From: Marinomonas profundi
GTDB taxonomy: Bacteria > Pseudomonadota > Gammaproteobacteria > Pseudomonadales > Marinomonadaceae
Assembly (NCBI RefSeq): GCF_020694005.1
Contig: NZ_CP073013.1
Span: 2,676,578-2,740,577, forward strand
DNA length: 64,000 nt
Direction: 5' to 3'
Shown here: piece after piece, positions 34,697-43,039 of the stretch
How positions within the stretch are numbered: position 1 is the first letter of the stretch
Layout of the letters: every line of letters starts with the position of its first letter
Made by a program: the position numbers and the translations under genes
Notes under the pieces: generated by a model
The model's database searches: none
What the model was told of the DNA's origin: nothing
The model's input: the letters and a program-made list of their open reading frames with translations, nothing else

Positions 34697-36961
34697 TTAG
34701 ATCTTGCAAGCACCGCCGGCGCAATCATCCATGTCTTCTTGCTTATCATCGGCACCATCACGAGTATTGTGGTAGTAAAGTGTTTTCACGCCGAGTTTAT
34801 AAGCCGTTAGTAGGTCTTTCAAAATCACCTTCATCGGGACTTTTTGTGACTCAAATTTTTGTGGGTCATAGTTGGTATTGGCAGAAATCGCTTGGTCGAC
34901 AAACTTCTGCATGATGCCCACAAGTTGTAGGTAGCCATCGTTTGATGGAATGGTCCACAACAATTCATAGCTGTCTTTTAGACGTTCGAACTCAGGCACC
35001 ACTTGTTTCAATATGCCGTCTTTACTGGCTTTGACCGACACAAAACCACGCGGAGGTTCAATGCCGTTGGTCGCGTTGCTGATCTGAGAAGAGGTTTCTG
35101 ATGGCATCAATGCCGTTAGCGTTGAGTTGCGCAGACCGTGAGTCACGATGTCGCTACGTAAGGTTTCCCAATCGTAGAACAGTTCCTTAGAAACGATGTT
35201 ATCGATTTCTTTTTTGTAAGAATCGATTGGCAAAATGCCTTTAGAGTAAGTGGTTTCGTTAAAGGCTAAACAAGGGCCAAACTCTTTGGCTAACTTGTTA
35301 GAGGCTTTCAATAAGAAATACTGAATCGCTTCAAAGGTTTTGTGAGTTAGCGCGTTGGCACTGCCGTCAGAGTATTTAACGCCATTTTTCGCCAAGTAGT
35401 ACGCGTAGTTAATCACGCCCACACCCAATGTACGACGTAGTTCTGTGGCGCGTTGTGCCGCTGGAATCGGATAGTTTTGATAATCTAACAGGCTATCCAA
35501 GGCGCGAACGATTAGCTCAGCCAGTTCTTCGAGTTCGTCTAGGTTATCAAGGGCACCTAGGTTGAATGCCGACAAAGTACACAGGGCGATTTCGCCTTCT
35601 TGATCGTCAATGCTGTGTAGCGGTTTGGTTGGCAGTGCGATTTCCAAACATAAGTTGCTTTGTTTAACCGGCGCGACTTTAGGGTCGAATGGGCTGTGAG
35701 TATTACAGTGATCGACGTTCTGTAAGTAAATACGGCCAGTACTGGCGCGTTCAGACGCAAACAGGGTAAATAGCTCTGTGGCCTTGATGGTTTGCTTGCG
35801 GATAGACGGGTCTTGCTCATACAGGGTGTAGAGGCGATCGAACTCTTCTTGGTCGGCAAAGAAAGCGTCGTATAGACCGGGTACGTCCGATGGGCTGAAC
35901 AAGGTGATGTTGCCGCCTTTGATCAAACGTTGGTACATCAAACGGTTAAACTGCACGCCGTAATCCAAATGACGTACGCGGTTTTCTTCGACGCCACGGT
36001 TGTTTTTCAGTACCAATAGACTTTCGACTTCCAAGTGCCAGATTGGATAGAAAACGGTCGCCGCGCCACCACGAACCCCCCCTTGAGAGCAGCTTTTTAC
36101 CGCGGTTTGGAAGTGTTTATAGAATGGAATGCAACCTGTGTGGAAAGCTTCACCGCCACGGATTGGGCTACCGAGCGCGCGAATGGCCCCTGCGTTTACG
36201 CCAATGCCTGCGCGCTGGCTAACGTATTTGACGATGGCGCTGGAGGTGGCGTTAATAGAATCTAATGAATCGCCACACTCAATCAATACACAGCTGCTGA
36301 ACTGGCGAGTAGGGGTACGGATACCAGACATGATAGGCGTTGGTAATGAAATTTTGAATTTAGAGACCGCATCATAAAAACGACGGATTAGGTTCAAACG
36401 TTCGGTTTTGTCATAACCAGCAAATAAACACGCTGCAACGAGAATGTAGATAAACTGCGGGCTTTCGTAAATGGCGCCCGTTACTCGGTTTTGTACAAGG
36501 TATTTGCCTTCAAGCTGTTTGACCGCCGCATAAGAAAAATCCATATCACGGGAGTGATCAATGAAGGCGTTCATTTTGTTGAAATCTTCTTCCGTGTAGT
36601 CTTCGAGAAGATGCGAGTCGTAGCGCTTTTGTTGAACGAGGCTTTTTACATGCGCATAAAGGTGTGGCGGCTCAAAATCACCAAAGGCTTTTTTACGTAA
36701 ATGAAAAATAGCTAAGCGCGCGGCTAGGTATTGGTAATCCGGCGTGTTTTCAGAAATTAAATCGGCAGAGGATTTGATTAAGGTCTCATGGATATCTGTG
36801 GTACGAATGCCTTCGAAAAACTGAATTCGTGCCTTTAATTCCACTTGGGAAACAGAGACATTGTCTAAACCTTCAGCGGCCCACGCGATGACTTTATGAA
36901 TCTTTTCTAGATTGATGTTTTCGGTCGACCCATTACGTTTAGTAACTGTGAGAGTGCTCAT
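34697..36961 (-). CDS. nrdA: ribonucleoside-diphosphate reductase, class Ia alpha subunit
   Basis: 754 residues. The enzyme reduces NDPs to dNDPs. An N-terminal ATP cone (1-90, VTKRNGSTENINLEKIHKVI) provides dATP inhibition. Active-site residues are visible: Cys in RQFSSCVLIECGDS, the NLCLEIALPT loop with radical Cys and Glu, and the redox pair of the C-terminal tail DDCAGGACKI that takes electrons from thioredoxin or glutaredoxin. The promoter region just upstream contains NrdR-box-like palindromes. GGGAAG is the ribosome site. Confidence 0.97.
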   Translation of the reverse strand: MSTLTVTKRNGSTENINLEKIHKVIAWAAEGLDNVSVSQVELKARIQFFEGIRTTDIHETLIKSSADLISENTPDYQYLAARLAIFHLRKKAFGDFEPPHLYAHVKSLVQQKRYDSHLLEDYTEEDFNKMNAFIDHSRDMDFSYAAVKQLEGKYLVQNRVTGAIYESPQFIYILVAACLFAGYDKTERLNLIRRFYDAVSKFKISLPTPIMSGIRTPTRQFSSCVLIECGDSLDSINATSSAIVKYVSQRAGIGVNAGAIRALGSPIRGGEAFHTGCIPFYKHFQTAVKSCSQGGVRGGAATVFYPIWHLEVESLLVLKNNRGVEENRVRHLDYGVQFNRLMYQRLIKGGNITLFSPSDVPGLYDAFFADQEEFDRLYTLYEQDPSIRKQTIKATELFTLFASERASTGRIYLQNVDHCNTHSPFDPKVAPVKQSNLCLEIALPTKPLHSIDDQEGEIALCTLSAFNLGALDNLDELEELAELIVRALDSLLDYQNYPIPAAQRATELRRTLGVGVINYAYYLAKNGVKYSDGSANALTHKTFEAIQYFLLKASNKLAKEFGPCLAFNETTYSKGILPIDSYKKEIDNIVSKELFYDWETLRSDIVTHGLRNSTLTALMPSETSSQISNATNGIEPPRGFVSVKASKDGILKQVVPEFERLKDSYELLWTIPSNDGYLQLVGIMQKFVDQAISANTNYDPQKFESQKVPMKVILKDLLTAYKLGVKTLYYHNTRDGADDKQEDMDDCAGGACKI

Positions 36962-36998
36962 GCCTTAACTTCCCATTAGCGCATTTGAAAAAAGAGGT

Positions 36999-37071
36999 GA
37001 TCTACACTATATAAAGAGACGATCTACACTATATAGTGTGTGTATTCTGTCTGACACTACTATATGTAGTG
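36999..37071 (-). promoter_or_regulatory. candidate NrdR boxes upstream of nrdA
   Basis: Two palindromes, ACACTATATAGTGT (37026-37039) and CACTACTATATGTAGTG (37055-37071), have centres about 31 bases apart, the three-turn spacing of NrdR box pairs. They resemble the ACACWATATATWGTGT consensus, though with slightly changed centres. A third partial copy, TCTACACTATATA at 37001-37013, repeats the left box 22 bases away. NrdR represses class I reductase genes when dATP is high. Confidence 0.7.
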
Positions 37072-37161
37072 CTTTGTTGAGAATCTGTAGCGAACAATAG
37101 TGTGCATTGGATTGAAAATCAAGGCTTGAAAAAAACTCGAAAACAAGAAACAGAGGATGGC

Positions 37162-37175
37162 TAAGTGGTCACTTA
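37162..37175. promoter_or_regulatory. 14-bp palindrome in the nrdA upstream gap
   Basis: TAAGTG-GT-CACTTA lies about 200 bases upstream of nrdA, in the rest of the 323-base gap where no gene is seen. The binder is unknown. Confidence 0.3.
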
Positions 37176-37284
37176 CTTTGCTTGCCAGAAGAAGCTTAAA
37201 GTTAGCAATTGGCAAGGCTATAAAATCAAATTTCATCTATTTTTTCAGGGGCAAGAGTGAAGGTTTGAGATGCACGAAAAGCGA

Positions 37285-38016
37285 TCAAGAAAAAGCCATA
37301 AGCAGCATTTTGAACGCAGCAACCAGAGCAAATAAAATAAGTTGGTGACTCAGATAAATCGGCAGAGCATGGCGACCCATAAAAGCCAAAATAGAGATAG
37401 CAAGGTTATTTGGAGTCGGGCATTTATGCCAATTCAGATAGCCGAGCAAAGGGCCGATAAAAACCACGCCTATCCATGGGAAAGGAAAGACAATATCCAG
37501 CGTTCTTTCTGGCAGCGGGATATAGTGGGTAATGGTTGCGAAAGCATTAGGAAACTGTAGCCAGTGGGTGAGGTGATAAATCACCATGATAATGCCACCG
37601 ACTAAGGCGCAAGCGATTGGCCATTTTGCCATGGGTCTGATGATCAGCGAGGCGACAAAAATAAAATGCAGAATGCCGAAATAAATCCATTGATTCGGCA
37701 TGGCGAGGTAAGTGGCCAGTGAAATGGCGCCAGCGGAAATGAGCAGCTTGATGTCGCGTTGCCAAAATGAAAAAAACGCATGCGGTGTTTTGTTTAGGCT
37801 GATATAAGTAGACCAGCCGACGGCACTGAGAAACAGGGTGAGAATAAGGCTGCGAAAAGACAGCCAAAAAGGGCTGTAAACATCGAATTCGATAAAGCCA
37901 AAATGCCGTAAGTCCCAGCATAAATGGAATATCATCATTAACAATACAGCGGAGCCACGATAAACATCTAAAAATGCACTGCGTTTGACGGGCTCATAAA
38001 TAGGTAAAGTTTGCAT
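37285..38016 (-). CDS. DUF1624 membrane protein (heparan-alpha-glucosaminide acetyltransferase-like)
   Basis: A multi-span inner membrane protein of 243 residues if it starts at 38016 (MQTLPIYEPVKRS). Starts at 38058 or 38070 are also possible and would overlap the divergent alkB gene. The family motif is RSAFLDVYRGSAVLLMMIFHLCWDLRHFGF, shared with DUF1624/YeiB acyltransferases. The C-terminal HALPIYLSHQLILFAL is equally typical, with about seven spans between. It may transfer an acetyl or other group across the membrane; the acceptor is unknown. No Shine-Dalgarno sequence marks the start. Confidence 0.75.
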   Translation of the reverse strand: MQTLPIYEPVKRSAFLDVYRGSAVLLMMIFHLCWDLRHFGFIEFDVYSPFWLSFRSLILTLFLSAVGWSTYISLNKTPHAFFSFWQRDIKLLISAGAISLATYLAMPNQWIYFGILHFIFVASLIIRPMAKWPIACALVGGIIMVIYHLTHWLQFPNAFATITHYIPLPERTLDIVFPFPWIGVVFIGPLLGYLNWHKCPTPNNLAISILAFMGRHALPIYLSHQLILFALVAAFKMLLMAFS

Positions 38017-38039
38017 TGAAATCCAAGGAGAGTCATTAA

Positions 38040-38597
38040 GTGGAAGCTCGGCCATCATACCGATACTCATTTTCCAGCTCAAGTCCGCTGTCTCTTGTGC
38101 CGTGCCTTAAAGCGAATTTAGTGTGGGAGCGAGAGAGCTTATTGATGTTTGGTCGTCATGTGTTAGTGCCGCGACAAGTGGCGTTTGTGGCCGATCTTGG
38201 TGTGTGCTATCGCTACTCAGGAAAAGATCACTATGGTGCGGGTTGGCCTGATTGGTTACTGGCGATCAAGGAGGAAGCGGAACGTCTTGCCAAGCAGCCT
38301 TTTAATGCGCTGTTGTTGAACTGGTATCAAGATGGTGAGGAGTACATGGGTTGGCACGCCGATGACGAAAAAGCGTTAGGCCCAGCACCTGTGGTGGCGA
38401 TGTTGAGCCTAGGTGCACAGAGACCTTTTGTGTTTCGTCTAAAAGCCAATCATCAGATCAAGCACAGCGTGGCGTTAGAAGATCAAAGTTGGCTGATCAT
38501 GTCGGCTTCAACTCAAGTATTGTGGCAACACTCTTTGCCGGTGCGAAAACGCATCAAAGAGCAGCGAATCAGTTTAACCTTTCGGCTGCTTCTTTGA
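38040..38597 (+). CDS. alkB: AlkB-like 2-oxoglutarate-dependent DNA dealkylase
   Basis: 185 residues from a GTG at 38040, which has AGGAG at 38026-38030. It repairs 1-methyladenine and 3-methylcytosine by oxidative demethylation. Visible: FGRHVLVPRQVAFVAD, YRYSGKDHYGAGWPDWL, LLNWYQDGEEYMGWHADDE with the iron-binding HxD, and WQHSLPVRKRIKEQRISLTF with the third His and the Arg that binds 2-oxoglutarate. The short N-terminus is like the ALKBH2/3-type bacterial enzymes. Its first codons lie only 24 bases from the favoured start of the divergent DUF1624 gene. Confidence 0.88.
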   Translation: MEARPSYRYSFSSSSPLSLVPCLKANLVWERESLLMFGRHVLVPRQVAFVADLGVCYRYSGKDHYGAGWPDWLLAIKEEAERLAKQPFNALLLNWYQDGEEYMGWHADDEKALGPAPVVAMLSLGAQRPFVFRLKANHQIKHSVALEDQSWLIMSASTQVLWQHSLPVRKRIKEQRISLTFRLLL

Positions 38598-38665
38598 GGT
38601 GAGTGCGTTTGTTTTAGGCGTTTTCTCTGAAAGACTGAGGCTTAGTAGACTTATTCGCACTTTCT

Positions 38666-39307
38666 TTAAGGGGCCTTGCGTGTTCTTAACCAATCGCTGT
38701 CTTGCTGTGTGAAGCAGATTCGATCATGCAGTCGGCTTGGTCTGCCTTGCCAAAATTCAATAAACTTAGGCTTTAGCACATAGCCGCCCCAGTTTTCTGG
38801 GCAAGGCACTTCTTGCTCGTGAAAGGCTTGCTCTTCTTCGTTAAAGGCTGCTTGTAATACTTCACGATTGGCAATAATGGCGCTTTGTTTCGATGTTCTG
38901 GCCGCGAGCTGGCTGCCGCGTGGACGGCTGGCAAAATAGCTTTCAGAAACATCGCGAGCAACTTTTTCAACCGTCCCTTCAATGCGAACTTGGCGAGACA
39001 AAGCGGGCCAGAAAAAAGTCATACTGGCCTTATTGTTCAGGGCAAGTTGTTGGCCTTTTTCACTGTCGTAGTTGGTGAAAAAGGAAAAGCCAGAGTCGTT
39101 GCGTTGTTTTAACAACACCACGCGTGAGTGAGGCCAGCCATCACTATCGACCGTGCTCAATACCATGGCAGTTGGGTCATCAGGGCTGGCTTCTATGGCT
39201 TTTTCGAGCCAAGTATCAAACAGGGCAAGTGGGTCATTTCCTGCGTGCTCTTCTAGGAGTCCGTCGAATTGATAGTCGCGGCGAATAGAATGAAGGTCTC
39301 GATTCAT
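38666..39307 (-). CDS. pdxH: pyridoxamine 5'-phosphate oxidase
   Basis: 213 residues, near the 218 of E. coli PdxH. FMN-dependent formation of pyridoxal 5'-phosphate from PNP or PMP. Motifs: RRDYQFDGLLEEHAGNDPLALF, SRVVLLKQRNDSGFSFFTNYDSEKG (FMN), FFWPALSRQVRIEGTV, YFASRPRGSQLAARTSKQS and EFWQGRPSRLHDR. It starts two bases after the coq7 stop, the third gene of hinT-coq7-pdxH. Confidence 0.96.
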   Translation of the reverse strand: MNRDLHSIRRDYQFDGLLEEHAGNDPLALFDTWLEKAIEASPDDPTAMVLSTVDSDGWPHSRVVLLKQRNDSGFSFFTNYDSEKGQQLALNNKASMTFFWPALSRQVRIEGTVEKVARDVSESYFASRPRGSQLAARTSKQSAIIANREVLQAAFNEEEQAFHEQEVPCPENWGGYVLKPKFIEFWQGRPSRLHDRICFTQQDSDWLRTRKAP

Positions 39308-39309
39308 GA

Positions 39310-39942
39310 TTAAATCCGGTAAGTTGAGGTGGTCATGATTTTGGATACTTGGGTCATAATCGCCATAATAGGGGGTGGAAACTCGTATCCGCCAGCGTCC
39401 AACGCCATGGCTTTGTGTTTGGCTTCATCAATATACATTTGAGCCAAAACGGCTTTGCTTTTTTCATCCTGTGCTGGTAGTTGCGTCATGTGTTTACCAA
39501 GGTGTAAGCAGACTTGGTCTTCCGTGGCCGCCACGAAGCCTAAACTTAATTTGTCACTGATTAATCCCGCCCCCGCGCCAATAATAAAAGACGCGCTATA
39601 AAACAGAGGGTTTAAAAGACTGGGTCTGCTGCCAAGGTCGTATAACCTTTGCTCGCACCATACCAGATGATCTATTTCTTCGTCAGCCGAGTGTTGCATT
39701 TCTTCACGCACTGCGGGGAGCTTTGCGGTAGTGGCTTGCCCTGCATAAAGTGCTTGGGCACAGACTTCCCCAGTGTGATTGATTCGCATCAACCCCGCCG
39801 CGTGTTTGCGTTCATGGGTGTTTAATTCCGCTTCCTTTAAGGCGTTTGCCGGGGAAGGGCGCTGTGCCTTCGCCGCATGAGGAATCAAGGTTTGTAACGC
39901 TCGATCAAATTGTAATACGGCATTGTCTAAAAAAGAGATCAT
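39310..39942 (-). CDS. coq7: demethoxyubiquinone hydroxylase
   Basis: A 210-residue diiron monooxygenase of ubiquinone synthesis, membrane-associated. Iron ligands are in the two half-motifs: [14 protein letters not shown] with Glu, [16 protein letters not shown] (ExxH), then [10 protein letters not shown] and [20 protein letters not shown] precedes the ATG. It lies 15 bases after hinT and directly before pdxH. This oxygen-dependent form, rather than UbiF, is common in Pseudomonas-like bacteria. Confidence 0.95.
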   Translation of the reverse strand: MISFLDNAVLQFDRALQTLIPHAAKAQRPSPANALKEAELNTHERKHAAGLMRINHTGEVCAQALYAGQATTAKLPAVREEMQHSADEEIDHLVWCEQRLYDLGSRPSLLNPLFYSASFIIGAGAGLISDKLSLGFVAATEDQVCLHLGKHMTQLPAQDEKSKAVLAQMYIDEAKHKAMALDAGGYEFPPPIMAIMTQVSKIMTTSTYRI

Positions 39943-39957
39943 CTTGTTTCCTCTCGC

Positions 39958-40299
39958 TTAACCTGGCGGCCATGTCATCGCGCGGCCACCCAATACATGC
40001 ATGTGAATGTGATAGACAGTTTGTCCGCCCATTTCGTTGCAGTTCATCACAACTCGGTAGCCCGCCTCGCTGATGCCTTTTTCTTTAGCTACTTTTGCGG
40101 CGGTAATAGGCAATTTTCCAACCACGGAAGCCTCGGCGTCAGTGAGGTCGTTTAGGGTACTAATATGACGCTTAGGAATGACCAGAAAATGTGTCGGCGC
40201 TTGCGGCATGATGTCTTCAAACGCAATCACCTCATCGTCTTCATATAAAATGGTGGCCGGAATGTCACCTTTTATTATCTTGCAGAATAAACAGTCCAT
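39958..40299 (-). CDS. hinT: HIT family purine nucleoside phosphoramidase, HinT-like
   Basis: The start at 40299 (MDCLFCKIIKGD) follows AGGAGA and gives 113 residues. Zinc-type CxxC at the N-terminus, then EDDEVIAFEDIMPQAPTHFLVIPKRHI and the catalytic HIHMHVLGG. HinT hydrolyses AMP-amino bonds such as those of lysyl-AMP. It is the first gene of the hinT-coq7-pdxH set. The upstream sensor gene ends 45 bases away on the same strand. Confidence 0.94.
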   Translation of the reverse strand: MDCLFCKIIKGDIPATILYEDDEVIAFEDIMPQAPTHFLVIPKRHISTLNDLTDAEASVVGKLPITAAKVAKEKGISEAGYRVVMNCNEMGGQTVYHIHMHVLGGRAMTWPPG

Positions 40300-40343
40300 A
40301 TTTTCTCCTTTCATTGGCATTATTCAAGGTTGCTGGTATTGCT

Positions 40344-42677
40344 TCAAGGTCTTTTACGCAAAGGGTTGATCCGTGACAAGGCGCTATTTTTGAGTCTGTC
40401 TCCTTTTTGGATTAGGCGCGAAATTTGTGGGCCAAGCTGGCTTTCTAATTCGGCGCTGGACAGTAGCTCATCAAAGCCAAGTTTTTTGGCGTAATCATGG
40501 GACATTCTAACATCGTTACTGATTAGCAAGCATTGGTCTTCAATACGCATTAAAGGTAGTAGCTTTTGTTGGCTGATGTGAAGGATATGACCGCCGTTAT
40601 CAAACATCAAGATGATGGAGCCGCATTTTCTTTTTTCGGGTAAGTCCAAATACTCTAAGAGATGCTCCAATCGGGTGAAGTGCTCTATTTTGTTGGGATA
40701 ACTTTGCAGCAGTGTGAAGGTGTTTTGTAAATCGTCATCTTTTTGACCAAATAATATGATGTCGAAGTGACCTTGCTTAGTGGTGTCGATATTTGTATGG
40801 CGCACATGAGCACGGATCGGAATCTGTATTGTAAGGCGGCGTTGATGAGCGTCGTCTGACAAGTGGATTTTTCCATTCAGAGATTGAACGAGAAGGTGGA
40901 TGTAGTTGATGCCAAGGTCAAACTCCATCTGGCTGTTGTGTATTCGTGTTGGAATCGGAAAACAGTTCAAATCAAGCAAGGTGATGCCGTCTCTTGATGC
41001 TTCATGACACGCGGCCTCAAGGGTGAGTGTTTGATCGGTGAAATGTTTGAATTCTTGCAAGATAGATTCTATTAAGTTTTGTAATGTGATGGCATCTTGT
41101 AACACTTCAATGTGCTCTGTTTTCTCGACGTTTAATTCAATAGAGGCGTTGTCTTGGTCCAAGCGCTGGATATTGTGATGGGCGTTGTTTAACAGTAGAT
41201 AAAGGGAAATGGGGGCGTGTTGCTCTGGTAGCGTGCCGCTTTTTATATCGCTGAGTAGGTCGATTCTTTCGATGAGATTTTGGATATTGCTTTTGGCGGT
41301 AAGGCTACTGGTAATGAACTGTCTGGTGTCGTTTGACACCGCAGCTTGCTCGAGGTGGGTGAGGCTGCCAGAGATGATGTTTACCTGACGACGCAGGCGG
41401 CTGGATAGATCAAACAGAAGATCAAAGGTTTCAGTTTGAGACGAGTTGAGTGTATGAATGTGTTTTTTCAGCAAGGGCGTGGTTTGCACTATCATGCCAA
41501 TAAAATGGATCATCGCTTCAATAATAATGGTGAGCGTTAACCCCCATTGGAATAAAAGCTCGCTCGGAATAACGCCGTATACAGACAATAGCCAAGTAAA
41601 GTAACCGGTAAACAGTATCAGCCTCGCAATCAAATAATAACCAGAGAAGGGCACTTCTTTGACAAAAGCAAGCACCGCATGCAAGGTTAATAAAATGAGC
41701 GTGCTCGCACTGATGACGGAGAGCACAGCAATGTTCAGGCTGTCTGGTGAGAAGGTGAAAATAACAGCAAAAAGCGCACAGATAGCCCCTGTTGCTATGA
41801 GTGCCGCATCCATTTTGGGTAGGTACTTTTTAGTGTCTAAATACAGTCTAGAAAATAGCACAATGGCGCATAAGCAGGATAAGGCCGCAAAGTTATAAAT
41901 ACGCTCTTGGATGCCTATAGTATTGGGAAAAAAGGGAGACATTAACCCGTGTAAGGAAAGGTGTAACGTGCCTATACCGATGAGCAAACCGCCGTATATG
42001 AGGTACATGGGGTGAGATGTTTTAATGAAAAAGAAAATGTTACTGATAAAAAGTGTCACCAAGACTCCAACGAGAAGCCCAGTTGTGACTGAATCTTGTT
42101 GGGCGTCGATGCTCATTTGTGACAGCGTTTTAATTTCAATTCCAGCGTTAATAGGTAGATGGGAAGATAATTTAATATACAGACTGAAAACGGGTGGCGC
42201 ATTAGGGGGAATTGAGAAGACATAATTCGCCGATTTTATGGGTCTATTGTTGTAAGGTCTGGCGTCACCTAACTCTGCTTGAATTTGATTTTCATACAGA
42301 TTGGGTAAATAAATGTCTAAATATTGCAGTCTAGGGGCGCTTATTTCCAGTAAAACGGGCATGTTGTCGGTGACTCTTATCGCAACATCGCTGCGAATCC
42401 ACACGTTACCTTTGACCAAGCCAAACTGTAAGTAGTCCTTGTTGATAGGGCGAAAGCGCTTTGCGTAGTCATCCGACATGATGGTACTGAGTGAAAGGTT
42501 TTGTTCCTCATCAATAAAGTAGGCGCCACTTTTACCAATATTGAAAACACTATTTGTGTCGCCAATGATCGCAATAGTGCCTGAGCCCAACGCAGAGTTG
42601 GAGATGCTGAGTAAAAATAGTAAAATTAATTGATAAAACAAAACACTAGCCCAAGCAAATTCAATGAAGGCTATCAT
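40344..42677 (-). CDS. 7TM-DISM membrane sensor with degenerate kinase and receiver domains, RetS-position
   Basis: 777 residues. After a signal-like span (10-30) a DISMED2-type periplasmic sensor domain runs to about 190, then seven membrane spans (about 196-400) of the 7TMR-DISM family. The cytoplasmic part looks like a histidine kinase, but the phosphoacceptor segment reads LSSRLRRQVNI (424-434), with Ser at the His position. The ATP-domain N box (about 530-547, LQNLIESILQEFKHFT) has lost its Asn residues, while DLGINYIHLLVQSLNGKI (587-604) keeps the shape of a G box. A receiver-like end (about 635-755) lacks the acidic pocket. It occupies the place of retS after purD in Pseudomonas. It may bind another kinase rather than signal itself. 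Confidence 0.8.
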   Translation of the reverse strand: MIAFIEFAWASVLFYQLILLFLLSISNSALGSGTIAIIGDTNSVFNIGKSGAYFIDEEQNLSLSTIMSDDYAKRFRPINKDYLQFGLVKGNVWIRSDVAIRVTDNMPVLLEISAPRLQYLDIYLPNLYENQIQAELGDARPYNNRPIKSANYVFSIPPNAPPVFSLYIKLSSHLPINAGIEIKTLSQMSIDAQQDSVTTGLLVGVLVTLFISNIFFFIKTSHPMYLIYGGLLIGIGTLHLSLHGLMSPFFPNTIGIQERIYNFAALSCLCAIVLFSRLYLDTKKYLPKMDAALIATGAICALFAVIFTFSPDSLNIAVLSVISASTLILLTLHAVLAFVKEVPFSGYYLIARLILFTGYFTWLLSVYGVIPSELLFQWGLTLTIIIEAMIHFIGMIVQTTPLLKKHIHTLNSSQTETFDLLFDLSSRLRRQVNIISGSLTHLEQAAVSNDTRQFITSSLTAKSNIQNLIERIDLLSDIKSGTLPEQHAPISLYLLLNNAHHNIQRLDQDNASIELNVEKTEHIEVLQDAITLQNLIESILQEFKHFTDQTLTLEAACHEASRDGITLLDLNCFPIPTRIHNSQMEFDLGINYIHLLVQSLNGKIHLSDDAHQRRLTIQIPIRAHVRHTNIDTTKQGHFDIILFGQKDDDLQNTFTLLQSYPNKIEHFTRLEHLLEYLDLPEKRKCGSIILMFDNGGHILHISQQKLLPLMRIEDQCLLISNDVRMSHDYAKKLGFDELLSSAELESQLGPQISRLIQKGDRLKNSALSRINPLRKRP

Positions 42678-42699
42678 TATTAACTAGATAGGGGATCAA

Positions 42700-42951
42700 A
42701 TGCTATATCCAATTTTGGTGGAGTATTATGTTTGGTTTAGCATGTTGTTGTTGGGCGTAACATGGTTTACGAGACAAGCAAAACCTAAAACACGGACGAA
42801 CCTGATGTACGGCTATGGAATGATTGCTGCGTTGGGCTTTGTACTGGGGTTAGACTGGGTTTCGGGTGTTATATTTGGTTTGCTGGTATTGGAGATTGGA
42901 CGCTTGTTTAAAGCCTGGCTAGACAAAAAAGAGTCTCAGTTGAAAAAATAA
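42700..42951 (+). CDS. 83-residue membrane protein of unknown function
   Basis: It starts with ATG behind AGGGGATCAA and has two to three hydrophobic spans (about 5-22, 36-50 and 52-68) and a Lys-rich end. Start codons of this gene and the divergent sensor are only 22 bases apart, so each promoter must lie in the other gene. A terminator follows. No family recognised; the good ribosome site, even hydrophobic pattern and terminator make it a credible gene. Confidence 0.7.
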   Translation: MLYPILVEYYVWFSMLLLGVTWFTRQAKPKTRTNLMYGYGMIAALGFVLGLDWVSGVIFGLLVLEIGRLFKAWLDKKESQLKK

Positions 42952-42980
42952 CGTCTCATTTTACTTTAATGCTCAAACAT

Positions 42981-43006
42981 AAAAAGGCCTCAATCGAGGC
43001 CTTTTT
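42981..43006. terminator. bidirectional rho-independent terminator
   Basis: AAAAAGGCCTC-AATC-GAGGCCTTTTT lies between the plus-strand 83-residue gene and the convergent purD and can end both. Confidence 0.95.
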
Positions 43007-43039
43007 ATTAGCTGCTTGCTATCTTATGTAACAGGTTGG

